NCBI RefSeq assembly: GCF_001043975.1 | Contig: NZ_LABY01000009.1 | Coordinates: forward strand, 1-64,000 | Reading direction: 5' to 3' | Origin: Methylobacterium variabile | GTDB lineage: Bacteria > Pseudomonadota > Alphaproteobacteria > Rhizobiales > Beijerinckiaceae | Length of the DNA: 64,000 nucleotides | In this document: in pieces, positions 20,258 through 29,489 of the stretch | Position numbering within the stretch: position 1 is the first letter of the stretch | Layout: every line of letters begins with the position of its first letter | Made by a program: the position numbers and the translations under genes | The notes under the pieces: model-generated | What the model was told of the DNA's origin: nothing | The model's database searches: none | Seen by the model: the letters and a program-made list of their open reading frames with translations, nothing else

Positions 20258-21314
20258 GGGAAGCGGGCTTCAGGGCCGCTCCCTTGCCTGCCGCCCCGCG
20301 CTCGTACCAGCCTTGGCTGCGGTTCACGATCCATACGACCGAGAGCATGACCGGTACTTCGATCAGCACGCCGACGACGGTGGCGAGCGCCGCGCCCGAG
20401 TCGAAGCCGAACAGGCTGATGGCCGCCGCCACCGCGAGCTCGAAGAAGTTCGAGGCGCCGATCAGCGCCGAGGGACCGGCGACGCAGTGCTGCTCGCCGG
20501 TCATGCGGTTCAGGAGGTAGGCCAGCCCCGAGTTGAAGTAGACCTGGATGAGGATGGGCACCGCCAGCAGCCCGATGACCGCGGGCTGCGCCAGGATCTG
20601 CTCGCCCTGGAAGCCGAACAGCAGCACCAGCGTGGCAAGCAGGGCGAAGAGCGACGCCGGACCCAGTCTGGAGAGCAGGCGGTCGAGGGCGGCTTGGCCG
20701 CCAGATGCCAGCAGGCTGCGGCGGACCACCTGCGCGATCAAGACCGGTATGACGATGTAGAGAACGACGGAGAGGACCAGCGTGCCCCAGGGCACGGTGA
20801 TGGCCGAGAGCCCGAGCAGCAGGCCGACGATGGGTGCGAAGGCCACCACCATGATCGCGTCGTTGAGCGCCACCTGGCTCAGCGTGAAGTGCGGCTCGCC
20901 CCGCGTCAGGTTCGACCACACGAACACCATCGCGGTGCAAGGGGCCGCCGCCAGGATGATGAGCCCGGCGATGTAGCTGTCGATCTGGTCGGCCGGCAGG
21001 TAGGGCCGGAACAGGTAGCCGATGAACAGCCAGCCCAGCAGCGCCATCGAGAACGGCTTGACGGCCCAGTTGATGAACAGCGTCACGCCGATGCCGCGCC
21101 AGTGCCGGCCCACATGGCGCAGCGAGGCGAAATCGATCTTGAGCAGCATGGGAATGACCATGAGCCAGATCAGGGCCGCGACCGGCAGGTTCACCTTGGC
21201 GACCTCGGCCTCGCCCACGGCGTGGAAGAAGCCCGGCATGACGTGGCCGAGCGCGATGCCGGCCACGATGCAGAGGGCCACCCAGAGGGTCAGGTAGCGT
21301 TCGAAGGTGCTCAT
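20247..21314 (-). CDS. acr3: ACR3-family arsenite efflux permease
   Basis: 355 residues, ten membrane helices. The family signature includes the Cys-containing segment APCTAMVFVWSNL in TM4, with the essential Cys, and the region LNDAIMVVAFAPIVGLLLG. It extrudes arsenite at the inner membrane, driven by proton-motive force. Gene order arsR-arsC-arsC-acr3-MFS is typical. It starts 6 bases after the arsC stop. Confidence 0.93.
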   Translation of the reverse strand: MSTFERYLTLWVALCIVAGIALGHVMPGFFHAVGEAEVAKVNLPVAALIWLMVIPMLLKIDFASLRHVGRHWRGIGVTLFINWAVKPFSMALLGWLFIGYLFRPYLPADQIDSYIAGLIILAAAPCTAMVFVWSNLTRGEPHFTLSQVALNDAIMVVAFAPIVGLLLGLSAITVPWGTLVLSVVLYIVIPVLIAQVVRRSLLASGGQAALDRLLSRLGPASLFALLATLVLLFGFQGEQILAQPAVIGLLAVPILIQVYFNSGLAYLLNRMTGEQHCVAGPSALIGASNFFELAVAAAISLFGFDSGAALATVVGVLIEVPVMLSVVWIVNRSQGWYERGAAGKGAALKPASREV

Positions 21315-21320
21315 GGTGCC

Positions 21321-21749
21321 TCAAGCGGTGGCGACGCGGCGGCCGCTCTCGTCGACGACGCGCTCGCCGTCCTCCTTCACGAACTCACCCTGCTGCTCGG
21401 GCAGGACGTCGAGCACCACCTCGGATGGGCGGCACAGGCGCACGCCCTTCGGGCTGACCACGAACGGCCGGTTCAGCAGGATCGGGTGCGCCTCGACGGC
21501 GTCGAGGAGCTGCTCCTCGGTAAGCGCCGGGTCGCCGAGCCCAAGTTCGGCGTAGGGCGTGCCCTTCTCGCGCAGGGCGTCACGGACCGAGAGGCCGGCG
21601 CGGGCCAGGATCTGCCGGATGAGAGTTCGGCTCGGCGGCGTCTTCAGGTACTCGACCACGTGGGGCTCGACGCCGGCGTTGCGGATCATCGCGAGCGTGT
21701 TCCGGGACGTGCCGCAGGCCGGGTTGTGGTAGATGACGACGTCCATCAC
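21321..21749 (-). CDS. arsC: Arsenate reductase, glutaredoxin-dependent ArsC
   Basis: 142 residues, the Spx/ArsC fold. The active-site loop IYHNPACGTSRNTL carries the catalytic Cys (residue 12), and the three arginines that bind arsenate are represented in LNRPFVVSPKGVRLCRPSEVV. It reduces arsenate to arsenite using glutathione and glutaredoxin. Its start overlaps the stop of the other, unrelated arsC by 4 bases. Confidence 0.93.
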   Translation of the reverse strand: MMDVVIYHNPACGTSRNTLAMIRNAGVEPHVVEYLKTPPSRTLIRQILARAGLSVRDALREKGTPYAELGLGDPALTEEQLLDAVEAHPILLNRPFVVSPKGVRLCRPSEVVLDVLPEQQGEFVKEDGERVVDESGRRVATA

Positions 21750-22273
21750 GCGACCTCCGGGCGGGCCGAGGTCGCGCCGGCCAACTGGCCGATTTCGCGG
21801 ACCTTGGACGAGAGGGCGACCTGGTCGAGGCTGCCGAGCGGCAGGGCGACGAAGGCCGCGATGCGGTTCTTGAGGTAGCGCTGGGCGGTGACGAAGGCGC
21901 GCTTGCGCTCCATCTCGGAGCCCTCCGCCGCGGCGGGGTCCTCGATGCCCCAGTGGGCGGTCACCGGCTGGCCGGGCCAGTACGGGCAGGCCTCGCCGGC
22001 GGCGTTGTCACAGACGGTGAAGACGAAATCCATCACCGGCGCGTCGGCCCCGGCGAACTCGTCCCAGGACTTCGAGCGCAGGCCCTCGGTCGGGTAGTCG
22101 CTCTCGCGCAGGACCTGCAGCGCCAGCGGGTGCGGCTCGCCCTTCGGCTGGCTGCCGGCCGAGAAGGCGCGGAAGCGACCGCCGCCCTCCTTGTCGAGCA
22201 TTGCCTCGGCCAAGATTGAGCGGGCCGAGTTGCCGGTGCAGAGGAACAGGACGTTGTAGGCGGGATCAGGCAT
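21746..22273 (-). CDS. arsC: Arsenate reductase, low-molecular-weight phosphatase type
   Basis: 175 residues. The P-loop VLFLCTGNSARSI is near the N-terminus, and the redox relay cysteine region is FTVCDNAAGEACPYWPG. This family is evolutionarily unrelated to the neighbouring ArsC but does the same reaction. It overlaps arsR by 8 bases. Having both types gives two ways to feed arsenite to the exporter. Confidence 0.92.
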   Translation of the reverse strand: MPDPAYNVLFLCTGNSARSILAEAMLDKEGGGRFRAFSAGSQPKGEPHPLALQVLRESDYPTEGLRSKSWDEFAGADAPVMDFVFTVCDNAAGEACPYWPGQPVTAHWGIEDPAAAEGSEMERKRAFVTAQRYLKNRIAAFVALPLGSLDQVALSSKVREIGQLAGATSARPEVA

Positions 22274-22625
22274 GGAGGGCGTCCACGGTGGTGCAATCGC
22301 AAGCGGCGAGCGCAGCGGCGGCCGGATTGCACACCTCGGGGTGGCCCTGGCAGCAGTCGCGCATGAGGAACTGGACGAGGTCGGACAGGCCGGCGTAGGC
22401 GGCGTTGTAGATGACCGACTTGCCCTCGCGCCGGGAGGTGATCAGCCCGGCATGGGAGAGCTCCTTCAGGTGGAAGGACAGGTTGTTGCCAGCCACGCCG
22501 ACTGTTTCGGCGAGCACGCCCGCGGCGAGGCCGTCCGGCCCGGCGGTGACCAGGGCGCGCACGACCCGGAGGCGATGCTCCTGACCGAGGGCCGCGAAGG
22601 CGGCGAGGGCTTGTCGTTCGTCCAT
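22266..22625 (-). CDS. arsR: Arsenic-responsive repressor ArsR
   Basis: 119 residues, winged helix-turn-helix (LSFHLKELSHAGLITSRREGKSVIYNA). The arsenic site is probably the C-terminal cluster MRDCCQGHPEVCN, rather than the CVC motif of plasmid ArsR. It is first in the leftward ars operon and faces arsH across a short operator. Confidence 0.92.
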   Translation of the reverse strand: MDERQALAAFAALGQEHRLRVVRALVTAGPDGLAAGVLAETVGVAGNNLSFHLKELSHAGLITSRREGKSVIYNAAYAGLSDLVQFLMRDCCQGHPEVCNPAAAALAACDCTTVDALHA

Positions 22626-22640
22626 CCAATGGCCTACATA

Positions 22641-22654
22641 TCAACTACTGTTGA
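22641..22654. promoter_or_regulatory. Probable ArsR operator between arsR and arsH
   Basis: The dyad TCAAC-TACT-GTTGA lies in the 50-base gap between the divergent arsR and arsH starts, where an ArsR dimer could block both promoters. Confidence 0.6.
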
Positions 22655-22675
22655 AATGTAGAGGAATGAAGCGCC

Positions 22676-23422
22676 TTGGACAAGCCCCAGCAGCCGTTCT
22701 TGGACGGGATGCCGAACCTGAGCGAGGCGCACTTCGAGGTGCCGAAGGCGGAGCGGGTGCAGGCGTCGACGCCGCTCGACCATGCGCCCCGCTTTCTCAT
22801 CCTCTACGGCTCGCTGCGTGAGCGATCGTTCAGCCGATTCCTCGCCTACGAGGCGGCGCGGCTCCTCGAGGCGATGGGCGGGGAGGTGCGCCTCTACCAC
22901 GCGCACGGCCTGCCGCTGCCCGACGACGCGACCGCCGACCATCCGAAGGTGCAGGAGCTCCGCCAGCTCTCGCTTTGGTCCGAGGGCCAGGTATGGGTCT
23001 CGCCGGAGCGGCACGGCAACCTGACGGGCGTGATGAAGAGCCAGATCGACTGGCTGCCCCTGAGCGAGGGATCCGTGCGGCCGACGCAGGGGCGGACGCT
23101 CGCGGTGATGCAGGTCTCGGGCGGCTCGCAGAGCTTCAACGCCGTGAACAGCCTGCGCGTGCTCGGCCGCTGGATGCGGATGATCACCATCCCGAACCAG
23201 TCCTCGGTGCCGATGGCCTACAAGGAATTCGACGACGCTGGCCGCATGAAGCCGGGACTGCTCTACGACCGTGTGGTGGATGTGTGCGAGGAGCTGATGA
23301 AGTTCACCCAGCTGACCCGCGGGAGAGCGGACTACCTCGTCGACCGCTACTCCGAGCGCAAGGAGCTTGAGCCTGAGCGGCTCAGGGCAGTCGCAGCGGA
23401 TGTGGGCTTCGTGAAACGCTGA
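22676..23422 (+). CDS. arsH: ArsH flavoprotein (organoarsenical oxidase)
   Basis: 248 residues, NADPH-dependent FMN reductase fold; ArsH oxidises trivalent organoarsenicals. The FMN-binding region [13 protein letters not shown] is at residues about 42-54, and the family stretch [20 protein letters not shown] follows. The start appears to be TTG at 22676; the ATG ten bases upstream is in another frame. It is transcribed divergently from arsR. Confidence 0.93.
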   Translation: MDKPQQPFLDGMPNLSEAHFEVPKAERVQASTPLDHAPRFLILYGSLRERSFSRFLAYEAARLLEAMGGEVRLYHAHGLPLPDDATADHPKVQELRQLSLWSEGQVWVSPERHGNLTGVMKSQIDWLPLSEGSVRPTQGRTLAVMQVSGGSQSFNAVNSLRVLGRWMRMITIPNQSSVPMAYKEFDDAGRMKPGLLYDRVVDVCEELMKFTQLTRGRADYLVDRYSERKELEPERLRAVAADVGFVKR

Positions 23423-24035
23423 CTGACCGCATCGCCCGCTCCCACGGCGGTCGGCCCGACAGCACCATCCGATGGAAGTGCGCGTTCATGGCCACGGTGC
23501 CGCTCGGGCCGCCCTTCAGTGGCGAGAGGATCCTGGTGCACCGGACGCCGCCGCGTTCGGCCACGACGTCGATGACGCGTGCAGCCGTCACCTTCTGGCT
23601 GCATTCGACCAGCGAGACGCCGCCGGCCGACGGGTCGAACCTCGGGAGGTCCGGGCAGCGGCCGGCGCGGATGGCCTGCGCGACGACGGGAATGCCGGAC
23701 GCCTCCGTCTGCCGCCTGATCGTCTTCAGCGCGTCCTTCGGAACGGCGGAGACCTCGACGGGAGCGTGCAGGGTGAGGCCGAACCCGATCGGCGGCAGCT
23801 GCGCCGCGTCGCCCACGAGCAGGAGTCGTCCGCTCTCCGGCATCGCCCGCAGGATCCGGTAGAAGGTCGGCAGGTCGAGCATCGAGCTCTCGTCGACGAC
23901 GACCAGCGCTTCGGGCCCGATGACGATGTGTCTGGCCTCGGCTGCCTTCAGGAAGGCCGCGATCGTGGAGGCCTTCCGGCCGGTCGCCTCCGTCATCCTG
24001 ACAGCGCGCCGGCGGACGCCGGACATGCCACCCAT
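23423..24035 (-). pseudogene. RecD-like/AAA helicase fragment
   Basis: About 200 residues of a superfamily-1 helicase of the RecD2/TraA type. The Walker B region ALVVVDESSMLDLPTFYRIL and motif III LLLVGDAAQLPPIGFG are clear, but the Walker A loop and everything before it are missing, and the open frame runs on into the antisense of arsH. It is a relic truncated at both ends, possibly of a conjugative relaxase/helicase, hinting at an older mobile context. Confidence 0.7.
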
Positions 24036-24269
24036 GCTGCCGGCTTCGATCCGGCGCGCGGCGGAAACAGGCCTTGGCGTCCGCCGCCCGCATTCGGAGC
24101 TTGCTCCGGGTCACGGTCCTCTGCAGGCCGCGCGTTCAGCAGGGTACGCGGTGGATCGTCTGGGTCTGCGTCGTCGGCCGGGGCTCGTCGCCCGGCCGAT
24201 CTCGGAGCCCGGAACGAGGCGAGCAGTCCGGTGCGGGGCGTGGAGCTGACACGCAATTCCACGCCACGA

Positions 24270-24680
24270 TCCGGATAGCCTCATATTCGACGCCGAGACA
24301 GGGCGCGAACTCGGGCACGATCTGGTAGCGCAGGCGCAATCCCGCCCGGAGCGTCGAGAGGCCCGAGCCGATCCCGAGCTCGGGCATGTTCCGGACGGCG
24401 AGGTTGAACCCGACCGCCGGCTGGAGGATCAGCTGGTTGGTGATGCGCCGATCGCATTCGGCTTCCTGCCTCGCCGTTACGACGCCCTTGTCCGACAGGA
24501 ACAGCGCGCCGTCGACCTCGAACCAGTATCGCGCGAGCCCCTGGACGCCGACGACGAGGTGCGTGCGCTCGGGATCGGGCCGGAAGTCGTGGCGGACTCC
24601 GGCATGGACGTCGAGCCACGGATCGATCGCCCGGCTATGGAGCGCCTGCAGCTCGGCCGGCTCAGGGCTCTCGCTTAAGA
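24270..24680 (-). pseudogene. copB: Copper resistance protein CopB, C-terminal fragment
   Basis: Recognisable CopB (outer-membrane beta-barrel) sequence: LQALHSRAIDPWLDVHAGVR, FRPDPERTHLVVGVQGLARY, LILQPAVGFNLAVRN and ELGIGSGLSTLRAGLRLRYQ. It keeps the barrel strands but lacks the signal peptide, the Met-rich N-terminal half and the final strands. The frame runs on in both directions into unrelated sequence. This is a remnant of a copAB operon. Confidence 0.75.
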
Positions 24681-24865
24681 CGCCTTCCCCCTCGGACTCG
24701 AGTCGAAGCTCTTGAGATGAACGCCTCCTGCGCCTGCCCGCACGCTTCGACTCGCAACGCCGCTGGCGGATGCCTCCCGCCGAGAGGCCGGCAAACCGCG
24801 TGTCCGCCACCCGAAGCCCTAGCGTGACCCGTGTACGGCCAGTCGAGATGTGGTAGCTTGGGTTC

Positions 24866-25246
24866 GTGAAGTGGTTTGCTCGGCATATCTGCAGGCTCGT
24901 GGTTGCGGCCTTTATGGTCACAGCCCTGGCGTTGCCTGCTGCGGCACATGTCCAACGCGGGCATGCACACGGCGCCAGGCAGACGACTTGGGAGCGGCTC
25001 GCTAGCACAGTCACTCGCGGCGCCGTGGCGCGGGTCCCCCACTGCGCGGGCAAGCGAGCATCGGACGCCGCCCACCGCACTGGCTGCTGCACGGGCTGCC
25101 TCTGTCACGCGCCCCTGTTGGTACCCGAGACCGAGCCGGTCTCCCAGTCCTGGCGCTACTCGCGGCCGGTCGCTTGGTCAGCGGACGACGGCCACCCAGA
25201 CGCATTCCTCGAAGCGTTGCGGAAACCTCCGAAATCCTTCGCGTAG
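24866..25246 (+). CDS. Putative secreted His/Cys protein
   Basis: 126 residues from a GTG start. The signal peptide (LVVAAFMVTALALPAAAH) is followed by His-rich HVQRGHAHGARQ and the cysteine cluster TGCCTGCLCHAP. The general plan, a short periplasmic protein with a CCxxCxCH-like cluster, resembles the proteins at 3869 and 54287, although sequence similarity is weak. Function unknown; metal binding is likely. Confidence 0.5.
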   Translation: MKWFARHICRLVVAAFMVTALALPAAAHVQRGHAHGARQTTWERLASTVTRGAVARVPHCAGKRASDAAHRTGCCTGCLCHAPLLVPETEPVSQSWRYSRPVAWSADDGHPDAFLEALRKPPKSFA

Positions 25247-25526
25247 CACGCGCTTGCGCGCTTGAAGCGGCTTCGTGTCGACGAGGGCGTGGAGTGTAGA
25301 CCTGCGAGGGGAAATATTTCCAAGCGCATTCACAATGTCGCTGCGGCATCCGCCGCGCCGATGCCGCCATGCATCCAATTCGGCGGCCCCTCGCCCATAG
25401 GCATAGCAATCATGGATGTCGTCCTGGCTCCGCCAACGCTGGCTTCGGGGCGACGGAACCTCATCCACTCGCTCGCCCCGGGCCACGCACGCCTGCGGCG
25501 CAGCTTCGACATAGGAAGATTCCATC

Positions 25527-25961
25527 ATGGCAACCGAACGTTCGAACGACCGTGTCCTGACACTGACGGCGGAGGTCGTCTCCGCCTACGTGCGGGGCAA
25601 CGCCATACGCGCGGCGGACGTCGCCGACCTGATCAAACTCGTGGAAGGAACCTTTCAGGCCATCGTGGCCGGCCCGGCGGCCAACCAGCCGGCGGCGTCC
25701 GCGACGGCGCTGACGCCGCCCGTCGCGATCAAGAAGACGGTGACGCCCGAATACATCGTCAGCTTGGAGGACGGCAGGCCCTACAAATCACTCAGGCGGC
25801 ATCTGGGCACGCGCGGGCTGACGCCTGAGCAGTACCGTCGAAAGTGGGGCCTCCCGCCAGATTATCCGATGGTGGCGCCAAGTTACTCCGCGCGGCGCGC
25901 CGAGATCGCCCTGCGCACCGGACTCGGCCGCGCTGGCCAAGAGGCGGTCGCGAAGGCTTGA
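25527..25961 (+). CDS. MucR/Ros-family transcriptional regulator (zinc-less type)
   Basis: 144 residues. The C-terminal DNA-binding domain is typical (LEDGRPYKSLRRHLGTRGLT, EQYRRKWGLPPDYPMVAPSY). In classical Ros/MucR the zinc is held by two Cys and two His around this segment; here the expected Cys is Ser (YIVSLEDG), and the second His is replaced (HLGTRG), so zinc is probably not bound. Zinc-free members that still bind DNA are known in rhizobia. Its target genes are unknown. Confidence 0.85.
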   Translation: MATERSNDRVLTLTAEVVSAYVRGNAIRAADVADLIKLVEGTFQAIVAGPAANQPAASATALTPPVAIKKTVTPEYIVSLEDGRPYKSLRRHLGTRGLTPEQYRRKWGLPPDYPMVAPSYSARRAEIALRTGLGRAGQEAVAKA

Positions 25962-26126
25962 GCGCATCCGTCGCACGGACGGCCTTTACGCGGAGCCCGC
26001 CCTGGGCGCGCCGGTCCCGACGGCCTAGGCGCGCCCAGGCGTGAGGGAGCAGCGTGCCTCCGACCCGGTTCTCCAGGCCCGCCGCCCAGGGGCTCGGAGC
26101 GTGCCCGGCCTCGGGAGGACCTGCCT

Positions 26127-26573
26127 TCAGCCTGGCGAACGCGAGGTCGGGGTGAGCGCCTGGAAGTCTCTGACCGCTTCCTTCACCGCGCCCAGGAGCA
26201 GGTCGACACCGGCGCGCTCCGCCAGGACGAGCACCGGCCCGGTCCCCAGCGAGAAGTGCGCGACGAGCCCCGGCAACTCGCCGTTCCAGGCGCTCGTGAT
26301 CCTCTCGCCCAGCGCGGATACCGCGTCGACGCGCCAAGCGGTGGCTTCCCCGACGAGGGCACGGGTGATCCCTTCCACCCGCACGACTGCCAGCGCAGCC
26401 GGCCAGGCCCCAGGCTCGGTGACCTCGAACGGGCGGCGGAGCGCCTCACCCGCATTGCGTCCGGCCGGGTCGATACCGAGCCAAGCCGAGAGTTCCTCGT
26501 AGATGGCCCAAGAGACGGCGGGGCCCTGAGGCTTGCCCAGCGCGACCGCCCATGCGAGCCCATTGTCGTCCAA
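26127..26573 (-). CDS. Hypothetical protein
   Basis: 148 residues, starting at a TTG unless the start lies further out. I do not recognise it. It is rich in Ala/Leu/Val, has no signal peptide or membrane helix, and includes ELSAWLGIDPAGRNAGEALR, then VRVEGITRALVGEATAWRVD. Composition and length suggest a real soluble protein. It is an orphan next to the dmeF operon in the same direction. Confidence 0.45.
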   Translation of the reverse strand: MDDNGLAWAVALGKPQGPAVSWAIYEELSAWLGIDPAGRNAGEALRRPFEVTEPGAWPAALAVVRVEGITRALVGEATAWRVDAVSALGERITSAWNGELPGLVAHFSLGTGPVLVLAERAGVDLLLGAVKEAVRDFQALTPTSRSPG

Positions 26574-26765
26574 CCACGCGCCCTCGGTTCATCGGGCGTG
26601 GCGTAGCCTCGGCGGCTTGGCACGAGGCGGCAACCTCCGACTCGCCCGCACGGTTCGGGCCAGCGGCGGCGCGTCGGGGCCGAAGCCCCTCCGTCGCTGT
26701 CCCCTCGTTTGCCAGGCTTAGGATCGTGTCGAGGGATGCACGATGGTTCACGGCTTGGACAGGCC

Positions 26766-27701
26766 TCAGCGCGTCTCGACCGTCACGTGAGCGAGCACGT
26801 GGACCGGGCGAAGCCGGCGACGGACCGTTTCTCCGTCAACGCTCCCCGTAATGCTGACGATCGCCGCATGAGCGCCAGGGCCGATCCGCCAGATGTGTAG
26901 GTCGGTGATCCAGGCGTCGCCCTCGCGCTCGACCTCCTCGCGAACCTCGGCCTCGAGGTGCGGGTCCGCGGTGTCGAGAAGCACAGCCGCGGCGTCGCGG
27001 AGCAAGTTCCACGACCAAACCGCGATCACGATCGCGCCGACGATCCCCATCACGGGGTCGAGCCAGACCCATCCCAAATGGCGGCCGGCAAGAAGTGCGG
27101 CGATCGCCAGCACCGAGGTCAGCGCGTCCGCCAGCACGTGGACGAAGGCGGAGCGCAGGTTGTTGTCGTCGTGGCGGGCATGGTGCTCGTGGTCATGACC
27201 GTGATCATCTTGTTGGTGATGATGGCCCCGGTGGTGATCGTGCCCACCCGACAGCAAGAAAGCGCTGGCGATGTTCACGGCAAGCCCGATCACCGCAACG
27301 AGCGTCGCCTCTCCAAAAGCGACAGGGCGTGGATCGAACAAGCGTCCGACCGACTCTACGCCGATGCCGAGCGCGATGAGCGCCAGCACAAGCGCCGAAG
27401 CGAAGCCGGCCAGATCCCCGACCTTGCCGGTGCCGAAGCTGAAGCGGCGATTGTGCGCGTGGCGGCGCGCGAACGCGTAGGCGGCCGCCGCGACCGCCAG
27501 TGCACCGGCGTGCGTCGCCATGTGGAAGCCGTCTGCGAGCAGAGCCATCGAGTTGAAGATGCTGCCGGCAATGATCTCGCCGACCATCATGACTGCGGTG
27601 AGCGCAACGACCCAGAGGGTGCGGCGAGCATTCTCATCGTGCCTGTCGCCCAGGAAGACGTGGTCGTGGCCTAAGGCCTCGATCTCGGAAATGGTGCTCA
27701 A
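26766..27701 (-). CDS. dmeF: CDF family Ni/Co exporter DmeF
   Basis: 311 residues, six membrane helices. TM2 carries ADGFHMATHAGALA, the H-x3-H form characteristic of DmeF, and TM5 carries HVLADALTSVLA. A long His/Asp cytoplasmic loop between TM4 and TM5 (HDHHRGHHHQQDDHGHDHEH) is a metal buffer or sensor. It starts 11 bases after dmeR. DmeF proteins export cobalt and nickel. Confidence 0.92.
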   Translation of the reverse strand: MSTISEIEALGHDHVFLGDRHDENARRTLWVVALTAVMMVGEIIAGSIFNSMALLADGFHMATHAGALAVAAAAYAFARRHAHNRRFSFGTGKVGDLAGFASALVLALIALGIGVESVGRLFDPRPVAFGEATLVAVIGLAVNIASAFLLSGGHDHHRGHHHQQDDHGHDHEHHARHDDNNLRSAFVHVLADALTSVLAIAALLAGRHLGWVWLDPVMGIVGAIVIAVWSWNLLRDAAAVLLDTADPHLEAEVREEVEREGDAWITDLHIWRIGPGAHAAIVSITGSVDGETVRRRLRPVHVLAHVTVETR

Positions 27702-27712
27702 AAGACCAATCC

Positions 27713-27988
27713 TTACTTTGCGTAGCGTCGCACTGCCGCGATCAGCTCCTCGGCTCCTGCGGAACGCGCCTCGTCGGTCAGGTCGGGCCGGGCAACGTGC
27801 TCCCGGACGTGATCTTCGATCAGCTCGTCCATGAGCCCGTTCACCGCGCCGCGAACGCCCGCGACCTGGTGCAGAACCGCCGAGCAGCCGGCTTCGCCCT
27901 CGATCGCCTTTTCAATGGCGGCGATCTGGCCGGCGATGCGGCGTACACGCGCGAGGAGTTGATCTTTGTTGGACTTCACATGCGCCAT
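27713..27988 (-). CDS. dmeR: RcnR/CsoR-family metal repressor DmeR
   Basis: 91 residues, all-helical RcnR fold. The N-terminal MAHVKSNKDQLLARVRRIAG supplies the His ligand (His3), the Cys ligand is in GCSAVLHQVAGVRGAVNG, and His is again present in HVREHV. It represses dmeRF and releases on nickel or cobalt. Confidence 0.92.
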   Translation of the reverse strand: MAHVKSNKDQLLARVRRIAGQIAAIEKAIEGEAGCSAVLHQVAGVRGAVNGLMDELIEDHVREHVARPDLTDEARSAGAEELIAAVRRYAK

Positions 27989-28003
27989 AGGGTACTCCCC
28001 TAT
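27987..28003 (-). promoter_or_regulatory. DmeR operator overlapping the dmeR start codon
   Basis: ATAGGGTACTCCCCTAT is an inverted repeat with a G/C tract, the form bound by RcnR/DmeR-type repressors. It overlaps the first two bases of dmeR, giving a direct autoregulatory block. Confidence 0.6.
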
Positions 28004-28067
28004 TCCATATCACACGCGAGTGGAAGCCGGTTTGGGGCGACGCGGTGCCGCGGCCTGGGAGGTAGCT

Positions 28068-29489
28068 ATGAGCTTCGTGGCCGGGATTGAGCCAGGACAG
28101 CCGAGCCTGCTACCGCCTTGCATCGACGATTACGTGTCACCCGACGCGCTGGTCAGGATCGTCGACGCCTTCGTAGACATGCTCGACCTTCGCGAGCTCG
28201 GCTTCGAGCGTGCCGTTGCGGCCGCGACTGGTCGGCCCGGTTATCATCCCGGGGATATGCTGCGACTCTATATTTGGGGCTACCTTAATCAGGTCCGCTC
28301 ATCTCGCCATCTCGAGCGCGCGTGCCGCCGCGATCTTGAAGCGCTCTGGCTCATGCGCCGCCTCACGCCCGGCTACCGCACCATAGCCGCCTTCCGGCAC
28401 GACAACCCCGAAGCGATCGTTGGGGCGAGCGCCGCCTTCGTGCAGTTCTGCCGCGAGCAGGGCTTGATCGGCGGGAAGACGGTCGCGCTCGACGGTACCA
28501 AGATGCGAGCGGTCGCAAGCCCGAAGAACATCGCCGGCGCCGAGCGGCTCGCGCGCGACCACGCCCAGACCGAGCGCGAGATCAAATACTATCTCGACCG
28601 GCTCGACGCCATCGATGAGCAAGTGGCGCAAGGCTTCGATGATCAGCCCCTGCACCGCGAGGCGTTCACCGGCGCGATCGCCTCCTTGGAGCGACGCAAA
28701 GACCGCCTCGCGCGACGGCAGCAGGAGCTCGCCGGTCGTGACGAGAAGGTGCTTGTGTTCGGCGAGACGGAAGCCAAGCCGATGGGCTACGCCCATGCGC
28801 CGAAGCTACCGTCCTACAATCTCCAGAGCGTCGTCGATGTAAGAGGCGGGCTCATCATCCACCAGGACGTGTTCAACGACGCGAACGACAGCCACCTACT
28901 GCACCCCATTTCCGTGGCTGCGAAGCACGTCCTCGAAGCCGAGGAACTCCATGTTCTGACAGACGGCGGCTACTCGAACGCCGAAGAGGTCGCCCGCTGC
29001 GAAGGTGAGGCGATCACGGTCTCCGCTCCCATCAAGCGCGGGGCGATGAACAGCGAGCATTTCCGGCCGACGAAGTTCGTGTACGACGAGGCGAGCGACA
29101 CGATCCGCTGGCCCGGCGGGCAGACGATGCGCCCATCCGGCAAGCACACGCGCAATCGCGCGATCCGCTGCCGCACATCTGCTTGCAAGGACTGCGTGTT
29201 GAAGCCTCGCTGCACGCCTGGCGCTCAGCGGACCATCCACCGTCTTTGGGATCAAGGTGCGCTCGATCGCATGGAGGCGCGCATCTACGCCGATCCGAGT
29301 CTCATGCGCACCAGACGCTGCACTGTCGAGCATCCGTTCGGAACGATCGAACGAATGTCGGCTGGAGGCAGGTTTCTCGCTCGAGGGTTCAGGAGAGTGA
29401 AGGCGGAAGCGGCGCTATCGGCCCTGGCCTTCAATCTCATCCACGCCGTGAACGCCTTCGGAGCGGAGAAGCTCAGGCGAGCGGGCTGA
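28068..29489 (+). CDS. IS1182-family transposase
   Basis: 473 residues from the ATG at 28068 (ribosome site gggaggtag). The N-terminal PDALVRIVDAFVDMLDLREL domain and RPGYHPGDMLRLYIWGYLNQ are typical of IS1182. Catalytic parts: VALDGTKM, LTDGGYSN and the CxxC region CKDCVLKPRCTPG, with VEHPFGTIERMSAGGRFLARG at the end carrying the Glu. It appears intact. It is inserted close behind the dmeR promoter. Confidence 0.9.
   Translation: MSFVAGIEPGQPSLLPPCIDDYVSPDALVRIVDAFVDMLDLRELGFERAVAAATGRPGYHPGDMLRLYIWGYLNQVRSSRHLERACRRDLEALWLMRRLTPGYRTIAAFRHDNPEAIVGASAAFVQFCREQGLIGGKTVALDGTKMRAVASPKNIAGAERLARDHAQTEREIKYYLDRLDAIDEQVAQGFDDQPLHREAFTGAIASLERRKDRLARRQQELAGRDEKVLVFGETEAKPMGYAHAPKLPSYNLQSVVDVRGGLIIHQDVFNDANDSHLLHPISVAAKHVLEAEELHVLTDGGYSNAEEVARCEGEAITVSAPIKRGAMNSEHFRPTKFVYDEASDTIRWPGGQTMRPSGKHTRNRAIRCRTSACKDCVLKPRCTPGAQRTIHRLWDQGALDRMEARIYADPSLMRTRRCTVEHPFGTIERMSAGGRFLARGFRRVKAEAALSALAFNLIHAVNAFGAEKLRRAG

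Noticed and set aside
20313-21878. A 521-codon plus-strand frame across the ars genes
   Set aside because: It is the antisense of acr3 and arsC and encodes a Glu/Gln/His/Arg-rich string without any fold signature.
24460-24500. A possible SigF-type promoter (minus-strand GTAACG with a nearby CGAA)
   Set aside because: The spacing is 14, not 16, and it lies inside the copB remnant.
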